Shown here one piece after another: positions 35,752 through 42,768 of a stretch of 42,768 nt of DNA; positions within the stretch are counted from its first letter, which is position 1; each line of letters starts with the position of its first letter. Source of the stretch: Porticoccaceae bacterium (GTDB taxonomy: Bacteria > Pseudomonadota > Gammaproteobacteria > Pseudomonadales > Porticoccaceae); assembly GCA_024644585.1 (NCBI GenBank), contig JAHEHM010000010.1, forward strand, positions 1 through 42,768. The letters run 5' to 3'. The position numbers and the translations under genes are program-made. The notes beneath the pieces are model-generated. The model searched no databases, had not been told where the DNA came from, and saw only the letters and a list, made by a program, of their open reading frames with translations.

Positions 35752-35775
35752 ATGGTAGGTGTATTTAATGTCTAA
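35752..35775 (+). other. Possible 7-codon upstream reading frame overlapping the acs start
   Basis: ATG 35752, eight bases after a good GGAG (35740-35743), opens a frame of seven codons that stops at TAA 35773-35775, just inside acs. The strong ribosome site is placed for this ATG rather than for acs. It may couple or dampen acs translation. Confidence 0.3.
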
Positions 35776-37711
35776 TGAAGCGGTTTACCCAGTTCCTGAA
35801 AAATGGTCTGGTGATGCCTGGATTGATGCGGCCCATTATCAAGCGCTGTATCAACAATCATTGGACAATCCAAATGATTTTTGGGCGCAACAATCGGACC
35901 AATTTCTAACATGGGAAAAGCCATGGGAAACGTTGAATTCTGCCGATTTTTCAAAAGCTGAGGCGGCATGGTTTGTTGGCGGAAAATTAAATGTCACGGT
36001 TAACTGTATCGATCGGCACCTTGAAAATCATGCAGATCAAACGGCTATTATTTGGGAGGCCGATGACCCAGCTGATCATAGTGAAATTACCTATGCTGAG
36101 CTTCATAAGCAGGTTTCTAAGTTTGGCAATTTATTGCGTGACCTTGGGGTAAAGAAGGGTGATAGGGTTTGCATTTATATGCCTATGATTCCTGAGGCTG
36201 CCTATGCCATGTTGGCCTGTGCTCGAATTGGTGCAATTCACTCGGTAGTCTTTGGTGGCTTTTCGCCGGAAGCATTAAAGGATCGAATACTGGACTGTGA
36301 CTGCCATTTGGTTATCACTGCGGATGAGGGCGTTCGCGGCGGAAAAAAAATACCCCTCAAACAAAATGCAGATAAGGCCATTGAGAGCTGCCCCGATGTT
36401 CGACACTGTATTGTGGTTAAAAGAACGGGCGCTTCTATTGATTGGAGTGAACCCCGAGATATTGATTACAACCAAGCCATAAAAGATATATCGGCTGATT
36501 GTGATCCTGAGTGGATGGATTCCGAAGATCCTTTGTTTATTCTTTATACCTCCGGGTCAACAGGCAAACCTAAGGGTGTTGTGCATACTACTGCTGGCTA
36601 TCTTTTGATGACAGCAATGACTCATAAGTATACCTTCGATTATAAGCCCGGCGATGTCTACTGGTGTACAGCTGACGTAGGCTGGATTACGGGGCATAGT
36701 TACATATTGTATGGGCCGCTATGTAATGGAGGGACAACCCTGATGTTTGAAGGGGTTCCAACCTATCCTGATGCCTCTAGATTTTGGCAGGTGATCGATA
36801 AACATAAGGTTAATCAATTTTATACAGCACCAACTGCTATTCGCGCCCTAATGGGTGCAGGTAATCAATTTGTTGAGCAAACCTCGCGCAGTTCATTAAA
36901 GTTGTTAGGCACTGTGGGTGAGCCCATAAATCCAGAGGCCTGGGAATGGTATTACCGCGTAGTAGGAGAGCAAAATTGTCCCATCGTGGATACCTGGTGG
37001 CAGACCGAAACCGGTGCTCATATGCTCACGCCATTACCTGGCGCTATGGCCATGAAGCCCGGCTCAGCGACCCTGCCTTTCTTTGGTGTTGAACCTGTTC
37101 TACTCGATACCGACGGCAACGAAATACAGGATGAAGGTGAAGGCTTACTCATGATTAAGCGATCATGGCCCAGTCAAATAAGGTCAGTATTTAATAATCA
37201 CCAGCGTTGTATTGATACCTATTTTAAAGATTATCCAAATTATTACCTTACAGGTGATGGCGCTAGAAGAGATAAGGATGGTTACTTTTGGATTACCGGT
37301 CGTGTAGATGATGTGTTAAATGTATCCGGGCATCGACTGGGTACCGCCGAAATTGAAAGCGCTCTAGTTTTGCATGAAGCAGTGGCTGAAGCAGCTGTAG
37401 TCGGCTTTCCTCATTCTATTAAGGGGCAGGGTGTTTTCTGTTTTGTCACATTGATGGACAACATTTGCCCAACGGATGATTTGAAAATGGAATTGAGCAG
37501 TCTATGTGCCTCTGAAATTGGCCCTATTGCCAAGCCTGATGAAATTCACTGGACAGACGCATTGCCTAAAACGCGCTCTGGAAAAATTATGCGACGAATT
37601 TTGAGGAAGTTAGCGGCGGGCGAGATAGATGAGTTGGGTGACATCTCAACGCTTGCCGACCCCCCTGTGGTGGACGACTTAATTGCTAGCATCAAGTCGA
37701 AAATAGGTTAA
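35768..37711 (+). CDS. acs: Acetyl-CoA synthetase
   Basis: Acs activates acetate to acetyl-CoA through acetyl-AMP. The 647-aa ANL-family protein has the P-loop [15 protein letters not shown], the acyl-pocket [10 protein letters not shown] (its Trp favours acetate over larger acids), [31 protein letters not shown] cut into the usual A5-A8 motifs, and the C-terminal [11 protein letters not shown] with the catalytic and acetylatable Lys. Length matches bacterial Acs. I chose ATG 35768; the in-frame GTG at 35759 would add three residues. Only a weak AGGT precedes it. It may scavenge acetate released during glucose growth; no regulatory site is certain. Confidence 0.93.
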   Translation: MSNEAVYPVPEKWSGDAWIDAAHYQALYQQSLDNPNDFWAQQSDQFLTWEKPWETLNSADFSKAEAAWFVGGKLNVTVNCIDRHLENHADQTAIIWEADDPADHSEITYAELHKQVSKFGNLLRDLGVKKGDRVCIYMPMIPEAAYAMLACARIGAIHSVVFGGFSPEALKDRILDCDCHLVITADEGVRGGKKIPLKQNADKAIESCPDVRHCIVVKRTGASIDWSEPRDIDYNQAIKDISADCDPEWMDSEDPLFILYTSGSTGKPKGVVHTTAGYLLMTAMTHKYTFDYKPGDVYWCTADVGWITGHSYILYGPLCNGGTTLMFEGVPTYPDASRFWQVIDKHKVNQFYTAPTAIRALMGAGNQFVEQTSRSSLKLLGTVGEPINPEAWEWYYRVVGEQNCPIVDTWWQTETGAHMLTPLPGAMAMKPGSATLPFFGVEPVLLDTDGNEIQDEGEGLLMIKRSWPSQIRSVFNNHQRCIDTYFKDYPNYYLTGDGARRDKDGYFWITGRVDDVLNVSGHRLGTAEIESALVLHEAVAEAAVVGFPHSIKGQGVFCFVTLMDNICPTDDLKMELSSLCASEIGPIAKPDEIHWTDALPKTRSGKIMRRILRKLAAGEIDELGDISTLADPPVVDDLIASIKSKIG

Positions 37712-37825
37712 TGGTCAGTAGGTTAGTGATATTCAATAATAAATTTAAATGGAAATTGCCACTCTCAGATGTGGTGTTTTAAATGGTATGTATATAATAT
37801 TATGGAAAGTTAAGGGAATGGATCT

Positions 37826-38152
37826 ATGAGTAAAACAGATATAAGTCAGCGATTGGCTAGACTAATGCGTGAACACGGTGTATCCCAGAGTGGATTATCG
37901 AGAGGTTGTTGTGTCCCGCAGCCTACAATAAACCGAATCCTAAATGAAAAAACTAAGGAGCCACGTCGTGAGTCCGTTATTAGGATTGCTGGTTTCTTTA
38001 ATGTAACCCCTGAATCACTTTATCAAGAATCAAATGAGGTTCGAGAAGAAAGTGATGCAGTGGCGAGAGTATACGATCAATTCAAATCACTCCGACCCAA
38101 CCAGCAAAAAAAGGTGCTCGGATGGGTTATGAAAGACCTTGAGAGCGATTAA
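37826..38152 (+). CDS. Small Xre/CI-type helix-turn-helix regulator
   Basis: This 108-aa protein has an N-terminal Xre-type DNA-binding domain (about 5-60). The recognition helix region is SQSGLSRGCCVPQPTINRILNEKTKEPRRES, read as two helices, followed by the wing-like INRIL and an FFNVTPESLY segment. The C-terminal half is a charged helix lacking a LexA/CI protease domain. A TATAAT hexamer at 37793-37798 lies just upstream. The last 26 bases overlap tail to tail with the convergent 74-aa gene. I know no target; it could regulate itself or that small neighbour. No phage genes surround it. Confidence 0.8.
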   Translation: MSKTDISQRLARLMREHGVSQSGLSRGCCVPQPTINRILNEKTKEPRRESVIRIAGFFNVTPESLYQESNEVREESDAVARVYDQFKSLRPNQQKKVLGWVMKDLESD

Positions 38153-38351
38153 TATTATCGCTAATGGTCGATATAACCTTTTCTCTATCTTCTGGGGCTA
38201 GTTGATTTAAGTAATCTCTTAAACCTGCTAGTCCTAGTTCAAATGCTTTTTCTAATTGATTGACTGCTTGGTCCATCATAGGATCTTCCCCAACTTCATT
38301 TCTATTCACTATTGACTGAGATGGCGATCCATTGCTAAGATAAGTTTCCAT
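38127..38351 (-). CDS. Hypothetical 74-aa acidic protein
   Basis: I do not recognise this small protein. It has a polar N-terminal third and a helical middle (DQAVNQLEKAFELGLAGLRDYLNQ) with a heptad-like leucine pattern, ending in PEDREKVISTISDNINRSQ. A purine-rich AAAAGGGA sits about eight bases before the ATG at 38351, which supports translation. It overlaps the 3' end of the convergent Xre-type gene by 26 bases. The pairing recalls small regulator/partner modules, but there is no motif to prove that. Confidence 0.55.
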   Translation of the reverse strand: METYLSNGSPSQSIVNRNEVGEDPMMDQAVNQLEKAFELGLAGLRDYLNQLAPEDREKVISTISDNINRSQGLS

Positions 38352-38437
38352 ACTTTATATCCCTTTTCTTTTTAAGTTTATTGGTTTTTACCGGAGCAAA
38401 CTAAATAATTAGTTGTAATGATTTAGATGCCTCATAT

Positions 38438-38473
38438 GTATAACTTAGTATAATTTATACTCAATTTGTATAA
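38438..38473. repeat. Three phased GTATAA repeats
   Basis: GTATAA occurs at 38438, 38448 and 38468, spaced by exactly one and two helical turns. The middle copy overlaps a perfect TATAAT (38449-38454). On the minus strand they read TTATAC and could serve as -10-like elements for the 74-aa gene. They may form an operator array. Confidence 0.45.
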
Positions 38474-38482
38474 CCCATAAGA

Positions 38483-38502
38483 ACTAATACTTTAGTATTA
38501 GT
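38483..38502. repeat. Perfect 20-bp inverted repeat
   Basis: ACTAATACT and AGTATTAGT surround a central TT. A two-base centre is too tight for an RNA hairpin loop, so a DNA-binding operator is more likely. It lies between the 74-aa gene and the riboswitch promoter. Confidence 0.5.
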
Positions 38503-38540
38503 CTAAATTTTCTAAAATAAACCAATAAAACAGCATTCTA

Positions 38541-38570
38541 TTGCAAGCTATACTTACCTAATGCTAGACT
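38541..38570 (+). promoter_or_regulatory. Candidate promoter of the thiamine operon
   Basis: TTGCAA (38541-38546) and TAGACT (38565-38570), separated by 18 bp, would start transcription near 38577, just at the 5' edge of the riboswitch. Both hexamers match four of six consensus positions. Confidence 0.4.
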
Positions 38571-38573
38571 CAC

Positions 38574-38655
38574 TCTTGCCTAAGGGGCGGTTTTAAAAAA
38601 CCTGAGAAGCACCCTTTGAACCTGATCCGGATTATGCCGGCGTAGGAATAGGAAT
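38574..38655 (+). promoter_or_regulatory. TPP (THI-box) riboswitch
   Basis: The conserved thi-box elements are present in order: GGGGCGG (38584-38590), CTGAGA (38602-38607), ACCCTTTGAACCTGATC, and GGATTATGCCGGCGTAGG ending near 38646. CCTA/TAGG can close helix P1 (38579-38582 with 38643-38646). TPP binding should shut off the downstream TonB receptor operon. There is no clear terminator in the 70-base platform; CCTCC/CCTC stretches at 38664-38674 could pair with the GAGG ribosome site at 38712-38715, so control of translation is likely. Confidence 0.93.
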
Positions 38656-38722
38656 TTAGTTAGCCCTCCACCTCGTCTTTTGATTCCGGGTCTCCTTAAC
38701 CAACTGTTATTGAGGCTCAACC

Positions 38723-40882
38723 ATGAAATCTTTGTTACAAAACACACGCATATTATTTTTATTTTCTGCGGTATTTTCGGCTAGTTCTTATGCTGATAAA
38801 GACATCCAAGAAATTATCGTCACTTCTGATTTTAGAGAAGGACTGTTAAAGAATATTCCAACCAGTATTTCGGTGATTGATGCTGAAGTTATTAGTCAGC
38901 GAAATAGCAACCACTTAGAGCAAATATTGGCCTTAGCGCCCAATGTTAACTTTGCGGCTGGTGCGTCCAGGGGGCGCTATTTCCAGATTCGTGGCATTGG
39001 CGAACGCAGCCAATTTGTTGATCCGTTAAATCCCTCGGTGGGCACCTATGTTGATGGTATCGACTTTACTGGTTTTGGTGGAGCGGCAACATTGCTTGAT
39101 ATAAATCAGGTTGAGGTGCTGCGCGGATCTCAGGGTACAAGATTTGGTGCTAATGCATTAGCAGGTGTTATTAACCTTAAAACTGCTGATCCTAGTGCTC
39201 AATCAAAAGGCTATGCTAAAACCTCCTTGAGCAGCTATGGCGGCAGAAACCTCGAAACAGCTTTTGGTGGTGCACTGAACGACCAATGGTTGTATAGAGT
39301 AGCTGCCGGTAAAACCCTATCTGATGGTTTTATTAGTAACACCACATTAGATCGAAAAGATACCAACAATATTGATGAATTGACATCTAGGTTAAAGCTA
39401 CGTTACTTAGCGGCTGATAACTTAACCGTTGATTTTACAGCTCTGCATTTGGATATTGATAATGGCTATGATGCATTTTCACTGGATGAAAATCGTAATA
39501 CCATGTCCGATCAGCCCGGACATGATCGACAAGATACCTCGGCTTTTGCGATTAATTCGGATTGGACTGTCTCTGATGCGTTAAGTGTGAATTCAATTTT
39601 TACAACCAATCGATCTGATACTGAATACAGCTTTGATGAGGATTGGGCTTATCTTGACCTTTGGCTAAATAATATGGATGGCGAGGGTGCCGAGGAGTAC
39701 CAAGGGTTTGATAGTTATCAGCGTAATCTCTCTCGGGATTCAGGAGAAATAAGATGGTTATCTGGCCCCAGTGGAAAAATACTAAATAGTGACTGGTTAG
39801 TAGGGGTCTATCGTCAAATTTCTACGATTAGGCTATTAAGAAGTTATGTTGGAATTTACCGTGGTTACTTTGATGACGTTGATCCAACAGAGTATGTAAA
39901 TTGGGATACACCCACAGAATGGGGGCTTTTTGATAGCCAATACGATACTGCAACGACTTCTGTGTTTGCTCAAGCAAAAACCCCTCTTACAGATAATCTT
40001 AATCTAACTTCTGGTTTGCGCTATGAATCTTGGAAATCTGAATATTCTGATAGCAATGTTATTGCAGGTAAAAATAGTGAAAATCTATTGGGTGGCAAGT
40101 TAGCGCTTGAATTAAACACTGATGCTGAAAACCTACTATTTGCTGGCTTAACGCGTGGCTATAAGGCGGGTGGTTTTAATTCTGAGGAAAAATTACCCTC
40201 TGAGCAGTATCGCCAATTTGATACCGAGTATCAGTGGAACTATGAAGTAGGCGCTAAACTTTATTCCCCATCCGGTACTCTCTCGAATAGCATCACCGCG
40301 TTCTATGCTGATCGTAAAGACTTGCAGCTTAAGTCCTCAACCTATAATGAAAGCCAAAATAAATGGATAGAATTTGTTACCAATGCAGGAACGGGCTATA
40401 GCTATGGCGTTGAATGGGAAGTCACCTGGCTGCCGCAGGATAATTTGCGAATTGCTTCAAGCTTGGGTCTGCTTAAAACCAAAATTACTAAGCATGATAA
40501 TTCCGACCCAGATGCGTTTAACCTTAAAGATCGTGAAGTGGCTCATGCACCAGAATATAGCTTCGCCACCTCGGTGCAATATGACCTAACCAAAAATTTA
40601 ACCGCGACTCTAGAGCTTGAGGGTAAGGATAGTTTTTATTATTCCGATTCCCATAATTTCCAATCCCAAGCCTATAAGCTCGTTAATGCCAGATTGGCCT
40701 ATCAAGCTAACGGCTATCATTTAACTGCTTATATCAATAATGCTACTGATAAAGACTATGGTGTGCGTGGGTTCTCTGGTTGGGATAATGATCCTCGCTC
40801 GGGAGAAGGATTTGATGAACAATCTTATCAACAGCTCGGCGCGCCAAAAGTTATTGGCCTATCGGTTCGAGCGGATTTTTAA
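38723..40882 (+). CDS. TonB-dependent outer-membrane receptor, predicted thiamine transporter
   Basis: This 719-aa protein has a signal peptide (cleavage after SSYA, about residue 24) and a TonB-box-like IQEIIVTS close to the mature N terminus. The plug domain runs about 40-150 (SISVIDAEVIS, FQIRGIGERSQF, VEVLRGSQGTRFGANALAGVINL). A C-terminal beta-barrel follows and ends in an aromatic-type terminal strand (VIGLSVRADF). The family alone does not define the substrate. Location directly behind a TPP riboswitch and before thiamine-binding, PnuT-like and kinase genes points to thiamine or a thiamine derivative. The ATG follows GAGG by seven bases. Confidence 0.9.
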   Translation: MKSLLQNTRILFLFSAVFSASSYADKDIQEIIVTSDFREGLLKNIPTSISVIDAEVISQRNSNHLEQILALAPNVNFAAGASRGRYFQIRGIGERSQFVDPLNPSVGTYVDGIDFTGFGGAATLLDINQVEVLRGSQGTRFGANALAGVINLKTADPSAQSKGYAKTSLSSYGGRNLETAFGGALNDQWLYRVAAGKTLSDGFISNTTLDRKDTNNIDELTSRLKLRYLAADNLTVDFTALHLDIDNGYDAFSLDENRNTMSDQPGHDRQDTSAFAINSDWTVSDALSVNSIFTTNRSDTEYSFDEDWAYLDLWLNNMDGEGAEEYQGFDSYQRNLSRDSGEIRWLSGPSGKILNSDWLVGVYRQISTIRLLRSYVGIYRGYFDDVDPTEYVNWDTPTEWGLFDSQYDTATTSVFAQAKTPLTDNLNLTSGLRYESWKSEYSDSNVIAGKNSENLLGGKLALELNTDAENLLFAGLTRGYKAGGFNSEEKLPSEQYRQFDTEYQWNYEVGAKLYSPSGTLSNSITAFYADRKDLQLKSSTYNESQNKWIEFVTNAGTGYSYGVEWEVTWLPQDNLRIASSLGLLKTKITKHDNSDPDAFNLKDREVAHAPEYSFATSVQYDLTKNLTATLELEGKDSFYYSDSHNFQSQAYKLVNARLAYQANGYHLTAYINNATDKDYGVRGFSGWDNDPRSGEGFDEQSYQQLGAPKVIGLSVRADF

Positions 40883-40909
40883 ATCGGTATAATATCTAGG
40901 TAGTTGAAT

Positions 40910-41161
40910 ATGCAAGTAACCATAGACGTGAGTATGTACCCCAATCGGGAGGAATTTATTCCTCCCATTGATGGGTTTATTGAGCGTATTAACCAATTTG
41001 ATAGGCTTAAAATAACCACATTCCCCACTAGTACTGTGGTTCAGGGTGAGTATGATCATGCTATGCAGGCAGTACAAAAAACCATTGCCGACTGTTATAA
41101 AGAATTTAATATGGCGGTCTATGTGATGAAAGTCATTCCCGGATACGAGGCACTTAAATAA
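40910..41161 (+). CDS. Thiamine-binding protein, MTH1187/YkoF-like
   Basis: This 83-aa ferredoxin-like-fold protein of the MTH1187/YkoF-related (DUF77) family begins MQVTIDVSMYPNREEF and contains PPIDGFIERI, TSTVVQGEYDHAMQAV and AVYVMKVIPGYEAL. Relatives of YkoF bind thiamine or its pyrimidine part. No signal peptide is seen, so it should be cytoplasmic. I chose ATG 40910; the in-frame TTG at 40904 adds only two residues. Its stop overlaps the pnuT start (TAATG), so translation is coupled. Its exact role in a PnuT system is unclear. Confidence 0.85.
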   Translation: MQVTIDVSMYPNREEFIPPIDGFIERINQFDRLKITTFPTSTVVQGEYDHAMQAVQKTIADCYKEFNMAVYVMKVIPGYEALK

Positions 41162-41745
41162 TGTTTGAATGGCTAGGGTTAGAAACCATTGCGGTGGTCT
41201 TAGGTATTGCGTATTTACTATTTGCCATGCGTGAGAATAGTCTTTGTTGGTACTGTGCCTTTATCAGTACTGGCATCTACATATGGATATTTGGCGATGT
41301 TAGCCTGTATATGGAATCCGCGCTCAATGCTTATTATATGGTGATGGCGGTTTATGGTTGGTATCAGTGGCAGCGAGGTGGCAATAGCTCAGAAGGTATT
41401 AGGCTCAGCGGTTGGGGGATAAAAAATCATCTATCCGCCATTGGCTTAGTGTTGGTTTTATCGGCAGTATCGGGCTATTTATTATCGCAAAACACCGATG
41501 CCAGAATGCCTTATATTGATTCCTTTACCACCTGGGGAAGTGTAATAACCACCTATATGGTGGCGCGCAAGGTCATTGAAAACTGGTTGTATTGGATTGT
41601 TATAGATTCGGTTTCCATCTTTTTGTATATCGACCGCGAGCTCTATCAAACAGCGGGATTATTTGCGCTCTATTTAGTACTTGCGGTGATTGGTTATCTA
41701 GCCTGGAGAAAAGCCTATCTCGAGCAACAACAGCTCTCTAGCTGA
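41161..41745 (+). CDS. pnuT: PnuC-family transporter, predicted thiamine importer PnuT
   Basis: This 194-aa inner-membrane protein has about seven hydrophobic segments and PnuC-family features: SLCWYCAFISTGIYIWIFGDVSLYMES, YYMVMAVYGWYQWQRG, and WLYWIVIDSVSIFLYIDRELYQTAGLF (listed in parts of the fold). PnuC proteins are facilitators for vitamins that are trapped by phosphorylation. Riboswitch control and the neighbouring kinase-like gene support thiamine (PnuT) rather than nicotinamide riboside. The start codon overlaps the previous stop codon by one base. The kinase-like frame overlaps its 3' end. Confidence 0.9.
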   Translation: MFEWLGLETIAVVLGIAYLLFAMRENSLCWYCAFISTGIYIWIFGDVSLYMESALNAYYMVMAVYGWYQWQRGGNSSEGIRLSGWGIKNHLSAIGLVLVLSAVSGYLLSQNTDARMPYIDSFTTWGSVITTYMVARKVIENWLYWIVIDSVSIFLYIDRELYQTAGLFALYLVLAVIGYLAWRKAYLEQQQLSS

Positions 41746-42517
41746 GCAAGCTATCAATGAATGGCGTCAGTGGCAGGCGCCATTTCAATCAAAGCCTCAG
41801 ATTGTTTCGCAACTTGAGGGCGGACTAACTAATACCAGTTATATTATCGAAGCGGGCTCTGAGTGTGCGGTACTTAGAATCAATAATCCCCAAGCCATTC
41901 AGCTAGGGATTAATCGTGATACTGAAATCACTATCTTAAAAAAAATAGCCTCTACCGCTGTTGCGCCAAACTATTACTTTGCCAATTCACAGTATTTAGT
42001 GAGTGAATACATTGATGGTGAAACTATAGATGAAGATGGTATTGCACAGCCGGCGATTAGACAGCAAATTTTTCAGGCTATAGAAGCTATTCAGGCAATA
42101 AAACTGCCTAATTTAAAGCGCTTTAATTATAAAAAATATTGCCAAATCTATTGTTCACAGATTTCTGGCGAGTATTTAGGTCAGCCGGCAGTCCAGCAAA
42201 TCTTAGATTTAGCTCAACAAATCGATAGCGCTGATTGGCAACCCGTCCTCTGTCATCATGATTTAATCCCTGAAAATATTATCCATAACCAACAGGGCAT
42301 CAGCATAATTGATTGGGAATATGCCGGGTTGGGTCACCCACAATTTGATTACCTGCGTATTTTTAATAAGCAACAGAGATTGAGTCTGGGTATAGAGCCC
42401 AATCCAAACTTAGAAAGACTTCAGGCAGTGTTGGATGAGCTTTGGTTTGCTGTACGTTATCCTGTAAAACAGCTGAATCTGGAGAGACAGCTCAATAAAA
42501 TTCTTTTAAAAGGTTAG
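41717..42517 (+). CDS. thiK: Aminoglycoside/choline-kinase-like phosphotransferase, predicted thiamine kinase (start uncertain)
   Basis: This kinase-like protein should trap imported thiamine as thiamine phosphate. The C-terminal lobe has the catalytic HHDLIPEN (Brenner-type HxDxxxxN) and [12 protein letters not shown] with the metal-binding Asp. The N-terminal lobe, with [12 protein letters not shown] and AVLRIN, is encoded in the same open frame from 41702 onward, but no ATG, GTG, TTG or CTG occurs in it before GTG 41999, which would remove the whole N-lobe. I place the start tentatively at ATC 41717, eight bases after GGAG (41705-41708), giving 266 aa, a normal length; ATC 41753 is another option. 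A +1 frameshift from pnuT or a sequence error are alternatives. ThiK function is inferred from context; the fold call is firm. Confidence 0.72.
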   Translation: MSSNNSSLAEQAINEWRQWQAPFQSKPQIVSQLEGGLTNTSYIIEAGSECAVLRINNPQAIQLGINRDTEITILKKIASTAVAPNYYFANSQYLVSEYIDGETIDEDGIAQPAIRQQIFQAIEAIQAIKLPNLKRFNYKKYCQIYCSQISGEYLGQPAVQQILDLAQQIDSADWQPVLCHHDLIPENIIHNQQGISIIDWEYAGLGHPQFDYLRIFNKQQRLSLGIEPNPNLERLQAVLDELWFAVRYPVKQLNLERQLNKILLKG

Positions 42518-42521
42518 AGCA

Positions 42522-42768
42522 GTGGTAGATAAATATAATCAGTTAACCCCAGAAGAGCAGCGAATTATCCAGTATAAGGGCACTGAAATGCCATTTACCG
42601 GCGAATATAACGATCACTACGCATCTGGTACTTATTTGTGTAAACGTTGTAATACGCCGTTATATCGCTCAGACAGCAAGTTTTCATCGGGCTGTGGTTG
42701 GCCGAGTTTTGATGATGAGATTGCGGGTGCGGTAAGACGTGAAGTTGATGCCGATGGTCGGCGAGTTG
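42522..42768 (+). CDS. msrB: Peptide-methionine (R)-S-oxide reductase MsrB (3' end outside window)
   Basis: This is the N-terminal 82 codons of MsrB, which reduces methionine-R-sulfoxide in proteins. Visible are [30 protein letters not shown], the zinc CxxC (CKRC) and the signature [12 protein letters not shown]. The catalytic cysteine lies beyond the window edge. The start is GTG 42522, four bases after the kinase-like gene, so it may be read from the thiamine operon. No signal peptide is present, suggesting a cytoplasmic enzyme. Confidence 0.9.
   Translation, partial: MVDKYNQLTPEEQRIIQYKGTEMPFTGEYNDHYASGTYLCKRCNTPLYRSDSKFSSGCGWPSFDDEIAGAVRREVDADGRRV

Noticed and set aside
37826-38351. Prophage or plasmid remnant around the Xre regulator
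   Set aside because: No integrase, capsid, replication gene, attachment repeat or tRNA is nearby, and the flanks are acs and a thiamine operon.
41999-42517. A complete 172-aa kinase gene starting at GTG 41999
   Set aside because: The same frame upstream encodes a clear N-terminal kinase lobe, so this start would cut the protein in half; the true start must lie further upstream.

Overview
The window looks like chromosomal DNA of a free-living, probably marine gammaproteobacterium. I infer this from moderate GC, Pseudomonas/Cellvibrionales-like gene order (ileS-lspA-fkpB-ispH, hom-thrC, glnK-amtB), a HexR-controlled Entner-Doudoroff cluster and a TonB-dependent thiamine receptor. A SAR92/Porticoccaceae-type relative is my best guess, but the sequence alone does not prove it. 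I see no rRNA, tRNA, CRISPR array, insertion sequence or prophage. Nearly every gene is a recognisable housekeeping gene.

Layout. (1) 1-9.0 kb: the 3' end of a DinG/YoaA helicase converges on a DEAD-box RNA helicase. pdxH follows and converges on a compact minus-strand run, yciH - S9 peptidase - greB. Next come yifB/comM and ubiK. (2) 9.0-11.5 kb: a nitrogen island, glnK-amtB plus a second P-II gene. A sigma-54 promoter and two NtrC-like sites 32 bp apart lie upstream. (3) 11.5-15.7 kb: dsbC, hom-thrC and rpsT. (4) 15.86-16.98 kb: an AT-rich orphan gene for a putative exported protein. (5) 17-24.5 kb: murJ, ribF, ileS, lspA, fkpB, ispH. (6) 24.5-35.6 kb: central glucose metabolism. pgi is divergent from edd-glk-eda-zwf-pgl; gap-pyk is divergent from hexR. 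HexR-type palindromes sit in both divergent control regions. (7) 35.7-38.4 kb: acs, a small Xre-type regulator and a convergent 74-aa gene of unknown function. (8) 38.4-42.8 kb: a TPP riboswitch followed by a TonB receptor, a YkoF/MTH1187-like thiamine-binding protein, pnuT, a thiamine-kinase-like gene and the start of msrB.

How they work together. Pgi, Zwf, Pgl, Edd, Eda and Glk form a complete Entner-Doudoroff route from glucose. Gap and Pyk belong to lower glycolysis, and HexR, a KDPG-responsive regulator in known systems, is encoded beside its likely targets. The last operon reads as outer-membrane and inner-membrane thiamine uptake followed by trapping through phosphorylation, shut off by TPP. 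The nitrogen island couples ammonium uptake to P-II signalling under nitrogen limitation.

The observations I find most worth checking are these: the thiamine-kinase-like gene has no ATG/GTG/TTG start in front of its N-terminal lobe; the gap/hexR promoters are arranged back to back with HexR-like sites; the NtrC/sigma-54 geometry upstream of glnK; the orphan AT-rich exported protein; and phased GTATAA repeats between the 74-aa gene and the riboswitch.
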